From: CAYWBU01 sp942491525 | Lineage (GTDB): Bacteria > Desulfobacterota > Desulfomonilia > UBA1062 | Assembly: GCA_942491525.1 (NCBI GenBank) | Contig: CALOBW010000002.1 | Location: 19,077 to 83,076 of the forward strand | DNA: 64,000 nt | Direction: 5' to 3' | Part shown: positions 8,960-17,329 of the stretch, piece after piece | How positions within the stretch are numbered: position 1 is the first letter of the stretch | Layout: the number at the start of each line of letters is the position of its first letter | Position numbers and translations under genes: made by a program | Notes under the pieces: model-generated | The model's input: only the letters and a program-made list of their open reading frames with translations | Database searches by the model: none | What the model was told of the DNA's origin: nothing

Positions 8960-9017
8960 GCAGGCCTTCACGCAGTAAATCCATCGTATGCTGCAACGCT
9001 TAAACCCAAGGAATAAT

Positions 9018-9650
9018 ATGTCTTCCCTACGCATTCGCTATCAAACCATCGAGTTTGACGATGTCGATATTCACCTGCGCACGCTGCGCGACAACCAGCA
9101 GTTTCAGGATGTGGACGGTGTCGCCGAGAGGCTCGGCATCTCATCAGCCACCTGGCCCCGTTTCGGCATCGTCTGGGCAGCCGGCAGAGTGCTGGCCCAT
9201 CACATGGCCGACTATCAGATCAGGGGCAAGCGCATTCTGGAGGTGGGCTGCGGCATCGCGCTGGCCAGTCTGATCCTAAACCACCGCGAGGCCGACATCA
9301 CCGCCACCGACTATCATCCCGAGGCCGGCAACTTTCTGGCTCAGAATGTTGAGCTCAATGATGGCGAGGAGATCCCCTTTGTGCGCACCGGCTGGTGCGA
9401 CGAGGAGAGCGATCTGGGCAAGTTTGACCTGATCATCGGCAGCGACCTGCTCTATGAGAGAAGCCATGCCGCAGATCTCTCAGCCTTCATCGACCAGCAC
9501 GCCGAGCCGGCCTGCGAAGTGATTATCGTTGATCCGGGCCGCGGCCAGCAGGGGCGCTTCACCCGTGAGATGGAGAGCCTGGGCTACTCGCACAGCAGGA
9601 GCAAGCCCGAGAACACCGACTATCTGGAGCATGAAGGGGTCGATAACTGA
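9018..9650 (+). CDS. SAM-dependent methyltransferase, METTL21-like
   Basis: The 210-aa Rossmann-fold protein has the AdoMet motif ILEVGCGIALASLIL near residues 73-87. It also carries the ATWPRFGIVWAAGRVLA segment and SDLLYE, both typical of the family with eukaryotic METTL21 lysine methyltransferases. The target is unknown; bacterial members are often called nicotinamide N-methyltransferase-like. An AAGGAA site sits 4 nt before the chosen ATG (the frame opens 10 codons earlier). The 3' end overlaps, on the opposite strand, the open frame of the broken phosphoesterase. Confidence 0.8.
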   Translation: MSSLRIRYQTIEFDDVDIHLRTLRDNQQFQDVDGVAERLGISSATWPRFGIVWAAGRVLAHHMADYQIRGKRILEVGCGIALASLILNHREADITATDYHPEAGNFLAQNVELNDGEEIPFVRTGWCDEESDLGKFDLIIGSDLLYERSHAADLSAFIDQHAEPACEVIIVDPGRGQQGRFTREMESLGYSHSRSKPENTDYLEHEGVDN

Positions 9651-10659
9651 GAGGCGCAAAGCCTCCTTATGCTCATGCGAGTGCATCTCGCAGATCAGCG
9701 AGCCGGTGCCGTCGCCGTTGTCGCGCAGGGTGATGCGGCGCCACTCCTGGGGATATTCGATCAGGGCGCAGGTGGCGATGTGCCAGTAACCGCCCTCGGA
9801 GCCCTTCTCGGCATAGATATAGTTATTGTGGGTGTGGCCGCTGATGTGGGCGGCCACATTTTCATAGCGCCGCAGCAGGGCCTTGAACTGATCGCCCGAG
9901 ACGTTGTCGCCCATCTGCAGGAAGGAGTGCGGGCCGTGGTGCGAGAAGATCAGACAGATCTTGTCCCGATTGGCATCGATCTCCTGCTGCAGCCACTTGA
10001 ACTGCACCCGGTCCATGCCGCCACCGGCATAGCCGCCGATGACCTCCTCATTGTGGTTGTCAAACCAGCGCAGAAAGTCCTCATAGATGGCACGCAGCTC
10101 GTCCAGATCGCGCGGCACCTTGGCATAGGCCTAGCACACGGCTGACCAGGGTGGCTCAAACTCAAAAAAAGGGGGGGGAGAGGAAGGGAGAAGGGAAGGA
10201 GGGGGAGAAGAAGGGGGGGAGGGGGGGGGGGGGGGCGGGGTGGGGGGAGGGGACCCTGGGGGTGTGGGAGCGTGCCGGTGGGGCGGGGGGGCGGGGGGGG
10301 GGCGGCCGCTGGGCGGGGCGTCCCGGGGGCGGCGGGGGGGTGTGCGATCCGGGGGGGGCGGGTGGTGTGGGTGACGGGTGGGGGGGTCCGGGGGTGTGGT
10401 GCCTGGGGGGGCTCTGGGGGGTGATGGGGATCTGGGGCAGAAAGTCATAGAAGTCCGGCAGAGTCAGCGGGTTGGAGCTGTCGGTGATGTGCACATCAGT
10501 CACGTGGGCGAAATCCACAAGATTGACCTGGATGCCGGTGGCGCTTCCGACCTGGCCCAGATCGCGCACCGGGGTGCGACTGATGAAGCTGAAGGGGTTG
10601 GCCAGCACGGCATAGCTGCCGCCCGAGGCCTTCAAAAAGTTACGTCTGGATAGTTTCAT
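9480..10659 (-). pseudogene. Tat-exported metallophosphoesterase, broken by low-complexity sequence
   Basis: The N-terminal part (10443-10659) starts with MKLSRRNFLKASGG, a twin-arginine signal, and then DFAHVTDVHITD, the first metal motif of calcineurin-type phosphoesterases. The C-terminal part (about 9480-10157) carries FSHHG and GHTHNN, the last two motifs. The middle, where GD and GNHD/E motifs should lie, is replaced by a G-rich block (10158-10437), and a TAG at 10131-10133 stands where the frame would read CAG. The start has AAGGAGAG 5 nt upstream and lies 3 nt after the lipoprotein stop, so it is the last gene of a three-gene operon. The frame runs about 170 bp into the convergent methyltransferase, so the true 3' end is uncertain. 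Probably an intact gene in the cell and an assembly fault here. Confidence 0.75.
10158..10437. other. G-rich low-complexity block, probable sequencing/assembly artefact
   Basis: About 280 bases consist of long G runs with scattered A, then T and C. They begin with a pure A/G stretch and sit inside the phosphoesterase gene. Composition is wholly unlike both flanks, and the open frames through it encode only Gly/Arg or Pro/Ser runs. Poly-G of this type is typical of no-signal cycles in two-colour sequencing chemistry. A natural G-quadruplex-like tract is less likely. Confidence 0.7.
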
Positions 10660-10661
10660 AA

Positions 10662-12143
10662 TTACTCTCCTTGCGCCCAGCGGCCGTCCTCAAAATCCCA
10701 CATGATCACACGGCCGTGGTTGGCGATGCCGTCAATGTGGAGTTTGTCGAGGGTGGCGCTCAGGTTGACCTCGGTCCACTGCCGGTTGTCGAAGTAGTCC
10801 GCGATGAACTGGCTGGTGGGGCTGTCATCATTCAGATTGCGCAGCTCTTCCGGAATCTCAAAGGCGCCCACAAATTTGCGCGGGCTGTCATTCAGGCCGC
10901 GCTCGCGCTCCAGCAGACGGATGGTGCCGCAGTAGTGCAGCTTAAGATCGAACTCCTCATCAGCCACAAAGAAGGTCACCCTGGCCGGCGACTGATAGCA
11001 GTTGAAATCATTGACGGTGGCGGCCCACTCCCAGTTGTAGATCCAGCGCCAGCTCCAGTTGTCGATCAACTCTGTGATCAGGTCGGCATTGCGCTCATAG
11101 ATGCGGTCCTCGCTCCTAGCTGCCAGATCCTCGCCCGAGGTGTCGCCCTCGGGACTCTCGATTCGATTGCCCTGCAGCGGACGGTCGGTGACGATAAACT
11201 TCCAGGCGTCCTCGCTCTTATCGGACATCTTCTTCTCATAGAAACCGCTCTGGCCCTTGGCGTTCAGGCCCTCGACGCGCATGATGCGCTCAACGCAGTT
11301 CTTGCCCACCTTGTGCAGGCTGATGCGGTCGGTGATGCAGGCCTTGCCCGATGTCTTGATCTTGGGATGCATGGCCCAATCTTCGGCCGGCATCTGGATG
11401 ACCGGTTTCTCAAGACCGCGCTGATCCTCATAGGAGGTGGGCATGAAGCCCGAGTCGAGGCCCGCGATGTCAAAGTCAAACAGGCGGGTATACATGTCGC
11501 CGTAGCGGTTGATGATGAAGTGGGTCGAGCCGCTGGAGGAGACGTTCTGGGCGATGAAGGTGCCGCGCTTGGGCATACCGATCTCATAGCTGTAGTCGCG
11601 CGGCAGCCAGGGGTCGTTGAAGGTCAGGGTGTTGCCGCCCTCATTGAGCATGATGATGTGCGAGCACTTGGCAAAGCCGACCTCGTGCAGGTTACCGGCC
11701 GGATCGGTCCAGAAGCCGTCCTCCTCGCGCGAAACAACCGAGAAGTCCCACTTCAGGATCTCCTCTTTCAGCTGCATGCCGGGACCGCTCCAGAAGGGGA
11801 AGCCCCAACGTTTCTGCCAGTGGAAATCTTCGATCTCCTTGTTGGCCTTCCACATGGTATAGATCTGACGCTCACCGTTCAGGGCGATGATGTGCTCGTC
11901 GTCCATGGCCAGTTCGCTGACTTCGCCGGCCAGGCCGGCGGGCAGCTCGAGCTCGGTCCAGCCGCCCACTGCCAGATTGGAATCCTTGGCCTTGACCTCG
12001 ATGCCGCCGTCATCGGTGATGCGGGCATAGTATACCGAGTTGAATGACGCCTGATTACCCCTGAAGAAGACCACGTCGCTCTTACAGGCCGACAAGGTCA
12101 ACAGAACAAAAAGACACAATAGAAACCTACAATTACCTTTCAT
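10662..12143 (-). CDS. Lipoprotein of unknown family (paralogue B)
   Basis: The 493-aa protein has a lipoprotein signal MKGNCRFLLCLFVLLTLSAC with lipobox LSAC, so it should be lipid-anchored at residue 20 with Lys next. I do not recognise the family. Repeating beta-rich blocks such as GFPFWSGPGMQLKEEILKWDF, KCSHIIML, FNDPWLPRDYSYEIG, SYEDQRG, DRPLQGN, NWEWA and LHYCGTIRLLERERGL are shared with the next gene upstream. A GGGGGAG ribosome site precedes the chosen ATG; an open frame of 19 more codons upstream is unlikely to be used. The phosphoesterase follows after 2 nt. Confidence 0.85.
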   Translation of the reverse strand: MKGNCRFLLCLFVLLTLSACKSDVVFFRGNQASFNSVYYARITDDGGIEVKAKDSNLAVGGWTELELPAGLAGEVSELAMDDEHIIALNGERQIYTMWKANKEIEDFHWQKRWGFPFWSGPGMQLKEEILKWDFSVVSREEDGFWTDPAGNLHEVGFAKCSHIIMLNEGGNTLTFNDPWLPRDYSYEIGMPKRGTFIAQNVSSSGSTHFIINRYGDMYTRLFDFDIAGLDSGFMPTSYEDQRGLEKPVIQMPAEDWAMHPKIKTSGKACITDRISLHKVGKNCVERIMRVEGLNAKGQSGFYEKKMSDKSEDAWKFIVTDRPLQGNRIESPEGDTSGEDLAARSEDRIYERNADLITELIDNWSWRWIYNWEWAATVNDFNCYQSPARVTFFVADEEFDLKLHYCGTIRLLERERGLNDSPRKFVGAFEIPEELRNLNDDSPTSQFIADYFDNRQWTEVNLSATLDKLHIDGIANHGRVIMWDFEDGRWAQGE

Positions 12144-12289
12144 AACAACTCCCCCTCTAGATTTGGTTGCTACAAGTAACCTCAATGCTAAAGAATCCAA
12201 TGCATAATAAAAATATAAACAAACAATTCAGATTTTCATTTCATAAAGACAAAAACGGCGACCAAAATAATCGGTCGCCGTCTAAATAA

Positions 12290-13873
12290 CTATTCTGCTG
12301 AACTAGCCCATTCTCCGTTACCAAATTTCCAGAGAATGGATCTGCCGTTCTTGGCCACACCCGAGATGGTAACCTCATCTGCGGTGGCGTAGATCTTCAT
12401 GTCGTTCCACTGGGAACCTTTCAAATAGTCCTTGAGAAACTTCTGGATAATCCAGCTCTCACGGCTCTCCGGGTCGGCTGCGATGCGCTCACGCAGCTCA
12501 GCGGGAATCTCGATGGCGCCATCGAACTCGCGCGGATTGTCATCCAGGCCGCGCTCACGTTCCTGCAGACGGATGGTGCCGCGGTAGTGCAGTTTCAGGC
12601 CGAACTCGACCCCGCCCACATTGATATTCATAATGGCCGGTGAGTGGTAGCAGTTGAAGTCCTCAATCACGCCGGCCCACTCCCAGTTGAAGACCCAGAG
12701 ACCGTTGCGGAACTCATCCAGACCGGGCAGCTCTTTGTCCAGGTTGCGGTCATAGTAGCGGTCCTCAAGCTTGCCGGTACAGGTGAGCGCCGTGGTGTCC
12801 TCAAGCGAATTGCCTTCAAGCAGATTACCCTGCAGCGGACGATCGGTGGGGTAGAAGACCCAAGCGCTGCTCTCCAGCTCAGTGACATCCTTCTCATAAA
12901 AACCGCTACGACCATCAAAGGTGCCCTCGACGCGCATGGTGCGGTTGATGCAGTCACGGCCGATCTTGTGGATGCTGATGCGGTCGGTGATGCTGCCATT
13001 GTCACCCGTGTCAATCTTGGGCTGCTGGACCCAGTCAAAGGCCGGCAGCTGCATCTTAGGATTCTTCTTGCCGCGCTGGTCCTCATAGGAGGCCGGGAAG
13101 AAGAGCGAATCGATGCCCGAGATGTCAAAATCGAAGAAGCGCGTGTACATGTCGCCATACTCATTGATGATGAAGTGATAGGAGCCGCTGGAGCTCAGAT
13201 TGACCGAGGTGAAGGTGCCCCGTTCGGGAGTACCGATCTCATAGCTGTAGTCGAGCGGCAGCCAGGGGTCGTTGAAGGTGATGGTGTTGCCCGGATCATT
13301 GAGCATGATGATGTGGGAGCACTTGCCGGCGCCGATGGCGATCTTGTTGCCGGCCGGATCGATCCAGTTGCCGTCCTCCTCGATGGAGACAACTTCAAAG
13401 TCCCACTTCAGGATGTCTTCACGCAGCTGCATGCCGGGGCCGAACCAGAAGGGGAAGCCCCACTCGCTCGTCCAGCGGAAGCGGCTGATCTCCTCGTTGG
13501 CGCAGTACATGGTGTAGATCTGGCGCACCGCATTGAGCGCGATGATCTTATCATCATCCATGGAGAACTCGGTCACCTCACCGTCCAGGCCCTCGGGCAG
13601 CTCAAGCTTGACCCAGTCGCCGCTAACGCCGGTGCGCTCAAAGTTGGGTTTAACCTCGATGCCGCCGTCTTCGGTGATGCGGGCATAATACTTAGAGTTG
13701 AATGACTCCTGGTTGGTGCGGAAGAAGACATAGTCGGTGGCGCTATAATCCTCGACCACACCTACATTGGTCACAGGGGGAGTCGGACCGCCGGTATAGA
13801 ATGGATGACAGGCAAAGAGCAGTGACGATAAAATGATGGCCAATGAGAGATTAACCGCTGATCTTAATTTCAT
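12290..13873 (-). CDS. Lipoprotein of unknown family (paralogue A)
   Basis: The 527-aa protein is a clear paralogue of the lipoprotein at 10662-12143. It has a signal ending in lipobox LFAC (Cys about residue 22) followed by HPF, and then shares the landmarks FFRTNQESFNSKYYARIT, GFPFWFGPGMQLREDILKWDF, KCSHIIML, FNDPWLPLDYSYEIG, SYEDQRG, DRPLQGN and DFNCYHSPA. The fold is probably a beta-rich (propeller-like) extracytoplasmic domain; no enzyme motif is seen. AGGAGGAAC lies 3 nt before the ATG. It is the first gene of the lipoprotein-lipoprotein-phosphoesterase set. Its upstream region holds an inverted repeat and lies divergent to a TetR gene. Confidence 0.85.
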   Translation of the reverse strand: MKLRSAVNLSLAIILSSLLFACHPFYTGGPTPPVTNVGVVEDYSATDYVFFRTNQESFNSKYYARITEDGGIEVKPNFERTGVSGDWVKLELPEGLDGEVTEFSMDDDKIIALNAVRQIYTMYCANEEISRFRWTSEWGFPFWFGPGMQLREDILKWDFEVVSIEEDGNWIDPAGNKIAIGAGKCSHIIMLNDPGNTITFNDPWLPLDYSYEIGTPERGTFTSVNLSSSGSYHFIINEYGDMYTRFFDFDISGIDSLFFPASYEDQRGKKNPKMQLPAFDWVQQPKIDTGDNGSITDRISIHKIGRDCINRTMRVEGTFDGRSGFYEKDVTELESSAWVFYPTDRPLQGNLLEGNSLEDTTALTCTGKLEDRYYDRNLDKELPGLDEFRNGLWVFNWEWAGVIEDFNCYHSPAIMNINVGGVEFGLKLHYRGTIRLQERERGLDDNPREFDGAIEIPAELRERIAADPESRESWIIQKFLKDYLKGSQWNDMKIYATADEVTISGVAKNGRSILWKFGNGEWASSAE

Positions 13874-13933
13874 GATGTTCCTCCTAATTATACTTCTCAA
13901 AATTAACAACAATAGAGTAAACTATAGCCATGC

Positions 13934-13956
13934 ATTTATGAATGTCAATCATAAAT
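13934..13956. promoter_or_regulatory. Inverted repeat ATTTATGA-N7-TCATAAAT
   Basis: A perfect 8-bp inverted repeat with a 7-bp spacer lies 60 bp upstream of the first lipoprotein gene. It sits in the 270-bp region shared with the divergent TetR regulator. It is a candidate operator for control of the lipoprotein/phosphoesterase genes. Confidence 0.45.
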
Positions 13957-14087
13957 TGAACATGTGAACTTTATCGTCAAATATTCATATCATTCAGACA
14001 GGAGGCCTCTTACGGATTGCCGCAAAAATTTACCGTTTACTTAACATTTACAAAACTTTAGACGTGAATAAGATATATTTTCATCCC

Positions 14088-14126
14088 TTGACACACCCTC
14101 CCATAATTGATAATGAATATTCATTA
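14088..14126 (+). promoter_or_regulatory. TetR promoter overlapped by a perfect 16-bp palindrome
   Basis: A consensus TTGACA (14088-14093) is followed at 15 bp by GATAAT (or at 17 bp by TAATGA). The -10 region lies inside the perfect palindrome TAATGAATATTCATTA (14111-14126), 20 bp before the TetR start codon. A dyad over the -10 is the classic layout for TetR autorepression. Confidence 0.65.
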
Positions 14127-14146
14127 AAAATATTCACGCGGACATT

Positions 14147-14734
14147 ATGAAAGAAGATAAGAAGAAAAAAATATTTGCAGCTGCCCGCAAGGTTTTTGGC
14201 CAGTACGGTTTCAAACGCACCCGCATGGAGGACATCGCCGATGAGCTCGGTATCACCAAAGGCAACCTCTATCTCTATGCCCGCGACAAACGCGACCTCT
14301 ATGAGAGTGCCGTAGCCGAAGCTCTGCTGGAGTGGCAGGCATCCGCCATCGCCGAAATGAAGAAGTGCGACACTGCCGAAGAGCAGTTCGTGGTCTATGC
14401 CGTCAAAGGCTATGAGCACATCGCCCAGAATGATGACCTGCGTAAAATCATCATGCTTGACCCCGGCATCTTCCCGCCCTATCCGACCGAAGATCCCTTC
14501 TATGAAATCAACCGGGCCTCAATGCAGATCCTCAAGGACATCCTCAAGCACGGCGTCGACTGCGGCGAATTCCGCACAGTCGATATCGAGCCGGCCGGCG
14601 AAATGCTCTACTCGATCTACATGATGTTTATCAACAAGGCCTTTGTAAAATCGGAAGAGCACTCAACTCTGGAGATGTATCAGGAAGGAATCTTCATGAT
14701 CATGAACGGCTTAAAACAGCCTAACGCACAGTAA
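14147..14734 (+). CDS. TetR family transcriptional regulator
   Basis: The 195-aa regulator has an N-terminal TetR helix-turn-helix (about residues 6-52; IADELGITKGNLYLYARDKRDLY) and a variable ligand-binding C-terminal domain that I cannot assign. It probably binds the palindrome over its own promoter. The two MMPL exporters downstream on the same strand are its likely targets, since TetR/RND pairing is common; the divergent lipoprotein genes are an alternative. The ribosome site is weak. Confidence 0.88.
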   Translation: MKEDKKKKIFAAARKVFGQYGFKRTRMEDIADELGITKGNLYLYARDKRDLYESAVAEALLEWQASAIAEMKKCDTAEEQFVVYAVKGYEHIAQNDDLRKIIMLDPGIFPPYPTEDPFYEINRASMQILKDILKHGVDCGEFRTVDIEPAGEMLYSIYMMFINKAFVKSEEHSTLEMYQEGIFMIMNGLKQPNAQ

Positions 14735-14862
14735 TAAATAATAGAAATATTCCCTGCCCGCTAAACTATTTCTGTCAAATTCCGATCTCACTGTATATCT
14801 AAGGGTTTATTAGTTTTTACGATCATTAAAGGAGGAAGCACCCTCATCACTATTTTTTGGTA

Positions 14863-14871
14863 TGCTATACT
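14863..14871 (+). promoter_or_regulatory. Extended -10 promoter for the MMPL exporter pair
   Basis: TGCTATACT matches an extended -10 element (TGnTATAAT) and lies 28 bp upstream of the first MMPL ATG. No clear -35 is seen, as expected for extended -10 promoters. It leaves room for a short leader containing the GAGGGA ribosome site. The rest of the 160-bp gap after the TetR gene shows nothing recognisable. Confidence 0.45.
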
Positions 14872-14898
14872 TTGCATCCCGCTGAGGGAACCAACAGC

Positions 14899-17229
14899 AT
14901 GAAGAGAATACTAAATGTGAGCGTTGACCACCCCTATCCCGTTATCGCTGTTACGCTGCTGATCACCCTATTTTTCGCCGTCCAGATTTCCCAGGTCAGG
15001 ATTGACCCGCGCGTCGAGATCTTCCTCAAAGATGACAACCCCATCAAAGCCGACTTCCACGCCAACATGGAGGAGTTCAACACCCGTGACGCCACCATCG
15101 TGGGCGTCATCGGTGACGACATCTACAATATCGAGACTCTAAGGAAGATTGAGGCCATCACTGCCGAGATCGAACAACTGCCCAAGGTTGAGCGCGTCAC
15201 CAACATCCTTAACCTGCCCCACATCACCGGCACTGCCGACGGCATGGCCATTGAGCCCCTCTCCGGCACCGGCAAGGTTCCTGAAAGTGCCGAGGAGATG
15301 GCCCTGCTCAAGCAGCGCGTCAACTCCTGGGAGTTCTACAACGGTTTTCTGATCACCGAAGACCGCAAGGGCTCACTGATCTCCTTCGTCATGGATGAAA
15401 GCGTCGGCACCAGCGACCTGGGCCCCACCTATCATGCGGTCAAAAATATCGTTGAGCGCTACGCCGGGCCCGAGCAGTTTTTCATCTCCGGCGCCCAGGT
15501 GGCCGAATCACTGGTGGGCGAATACATCACCAATGACCTGGCCCTCATGATTCCGATCGTGGCCCTGGTGATCATCCTCGTCCTCTACGCCTTTTTCCGC
15601 AACATCCGCGGCGTGCTGCTGCCGCTGCTGACCGTCGGCTTCTCGGTCATCTGGACCGTCGGTCTGATGGGCATTCTCAAACTGCCCATGACCAACGCCA
15701 CCAACCCGATGCCCATCATTTTGATGGCGCTGGGCACGGCCTACGGCATCCATGTGCTGGAGAACGTCTTCTCCAACGCCGTCGAGGGCAAGACCGGCCG
15801 GGCCGGCCTGCTGGACGCCATATACCGCGTCAGCCAGCCCATCATCATCGCCGGGCTGACCACCATGGCGGGCTTCATCGCCCTGACCTCCACCGAGATC
15901 ATCCCCTTCAAGCACTTCGGTTTCCTGACCGCCTTCGGCACCTTCGCCGCCCTGGTGATCTCGCTGACCTTCATCCCGGCCGTGCTCTCCATCCTCAACA
16001 GCATGGGCAAGGAGCACATTCCACACCACGGCAGCGGCAAAGACTTCATGGCGCCAGTCATCAGATTGATGTGCTGGGCCAACCGCAAGGCCAGCCCGTT
16101 GATCCTGGCCCTCGATCTGATCGTCATCCTGATCTGCATCGGCGGCGCCTTTTACGTCAAGGGCGGCATGGATCCGATCAAGGTTTTCAGACCCAGCTCC
16201 GACATCCGCCGGGCCGACACCATCCTCAACCAGCAGTTCGGCGGCACCACCCTCTTCAAGGTGGTACTCAGGACCGATGAACTTGACGGCATCAAGGACC
16301 CCGTTTTCCTCAATACCCTCGAGGACCTGCAAAACCAGCTTAATCAGCTGCCCGGCGTCGGCAAGACCATCAGCTGCGTCGACTTCATCAAGCGCATGAA
16401 CCAGGCCATGCACGGCGAGGACCCGGCCTACTACAAGCTGCCCCCGACCCGTGAGCTGATCGCCCAGTACATGCTGCTATACTCCTTTTCGGGCGGCTCC
16501 GACATGGACGCCTTTGCCTCCTACGACTATGACGCAGCCCAGATCATGCTTCAAATCAAGAGCCAGAACACGGAGCTAATCACCAACGTGCTTGACGCGG
16601 TTGATGAGTATGGACGCACCGAACTGGCCGACAGCCCGTACAAACTTTCCGCCACCGGCATCTCCATGTTTCCGCAGGAGTTCAACCGCGTCGTAATCAA
16701 GAGCCAGATCACCAGCACCCTGATCTCGCTGCTGCTGGTAACCCTGATCACCAGCCTGATCTTCAGATCACTGAAACTGGGCCTGCTGAGCGTCATGCCC
16801 CTGCTGGTCCCCATCATCCTTAACTTCGGCATCATGGGCTTCCTGAAGATTCCGCTGAATGCTCCCACCAGCCTGATCGCCAGCGTGGGCATCGGTGTCG
16901 GCATCGACTACTCGATCCACTTCATCAGCCGCTACCGCCATGAACGCCTCAAGGGCCTCTGCATCAATGATGCCCTGCAGGTCTCACTCAACACCTCGGG
17001 CCGGGCCATCTGCTACAACGCCATGACCGTGGCCGCCGGCATGCTGATGCTGATCCCGTCAAACTTCCTGGTGATCTCCCAGATGGGACTGCTGATAGCC
17101 ATCACCATGTTTGCCTCTTCAATCGCGGCCATCACCATGCTGCCGGCCATCATCAAACTCCTGGGTTCAGAGCGGATCGATTCGGAAGATCTGAGCTGTT
17201 ATGAAACTGAAGAGGGCGGCGCCTATTAG
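14899..17229 (+). CDS. RND superfamily exporter, MMPL type (first of tandem pair)
   Basis: This 776-aa inner-membrane protein follows the RND duplicated plan: one membrane helix, a large extracytoplasmic loop starting VDPRVEIFLKDDNP, five or six helices, a second large loop, then the last helices. Conserved blocks include ALGTAYGIHVLENVFSNAV in the first half and IGVGIDYSIHFISRYRHE in the second, with the Asp typical of proton-coupled RND proteins. Hydrophobic or lipidic substrates are usual for the MMPL group; none is assignable. The start was chosen at MKRILNVSVDHPY, 9 nt after GAGGGA (14 extra codons upstream ignored). Confidence 0.88.
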   Translation: MKRILNVSVDHPYPVIAVTLLITLFFAVQISQVRIDPRVEIFLKDDNPIKADFHANMEEFNTRDATIVGVIGDDIYNIETLRKIEAITAEIEQLPKVERVTNILNLPHITGTADGMAIEPLSGTGKVPESAEEMALLKQRVNSWEFYNGFLITEDRKGSLISFVMDESVGTSDLGPTYHAVKNIVERYAGPEQFFISGAQVAESLVGEYITNDLALMIPIVALVIILVLYAFFRNIRGVLLPLLTVGFSVIWTVGLMGILKLPMTNATNPMPIILMALGTAYGIHVLENVFSNAVEGKTGRAGLLDAIYRVSQPIIIAGLTTMAGFIALTSTEIIPFKHFGFLTAFGTFAALVISLTFIPAVLSILNSMGKEHIPHHGSGKDFMAPVIRLMCWANRKASPLILALDLIVILICIGGAFYVKGGMDPIKVFRPSSDIRRADTILNQQFGGTTLFKVVLRTDELDGIKDPVFLNTLEDLQNQLNQLPGVGKTISCVDFIKRMNQAMHGEDPAYYKLPPTRELIAQYMLLYSFSGGSDMDAFASYDYDAAQIMLQIKSQNTELITNVLDAVDEYGRTELADSPYKLSATGISMFPQEFNRVVIKSQITSTLISLLLVTLITSLIFRSLKLGLLSVMPLLVPIILNFGIMGFLKIPLNAPTSLIASVGIGVGIDYSIHFISRYRHERLKGLCINDALQVSLNTSGRAICYNAMTVAAGMLMLIPSNFLVISQMGLLIAITMFASSIAAITMLPAIIKLLGSERIDSEDLSCYETEEGGAY

Positions 17230-17295
17230 CCGCCCCGCTAGACACATTCCAACGTTTAGGATAGCTTCTCCGTTACGAAGGAATCTAAACAAGGG

Positions 17296-17317
17296 TGTTT
17301 CCTCATTTGCGGAAACA
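17296..17317 (+). promoter_or_regulatory. Hairpin between the two MMPL genes
   Basis: TGTTTCC and GGAAACA form a perfect 7-bp stem with an 8-base loop, ending 12 nt before the second MMPL start. No U-run follows, so it is not a terminator. It may set relative expression or mRNA stability inside the operon. Confidence 0.35.
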
Positions 17318-17329
17318 TATGGGTAGAAA

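Noticed and set aside
9651..9669. Small GAGGC-GCAAA-GCCTC hairpin after the methyltransferase stop
   Set aside because: The stem is only 5 bp with no U-run, and it lies within the open phosphoesterase frame, so I did not call it a terminator.
10131..10659. Open frames through the G-rich block, encoding Pro-rich or Gly/Arg-rich proteins of 99-165 aa
   Set aside because: They only reflect the poly-G composition. The 165-aa one is the true phosphoesterase start running into the block.
10671..12047. 458-aa plus-strand open frame antisense to the lipoprotein
   Set aside because: The minus frame has a signal peptide, ribosome site and a paralogue. The plus frame is Val/Ala/Asp-rich as expected from the complement of biased codons.
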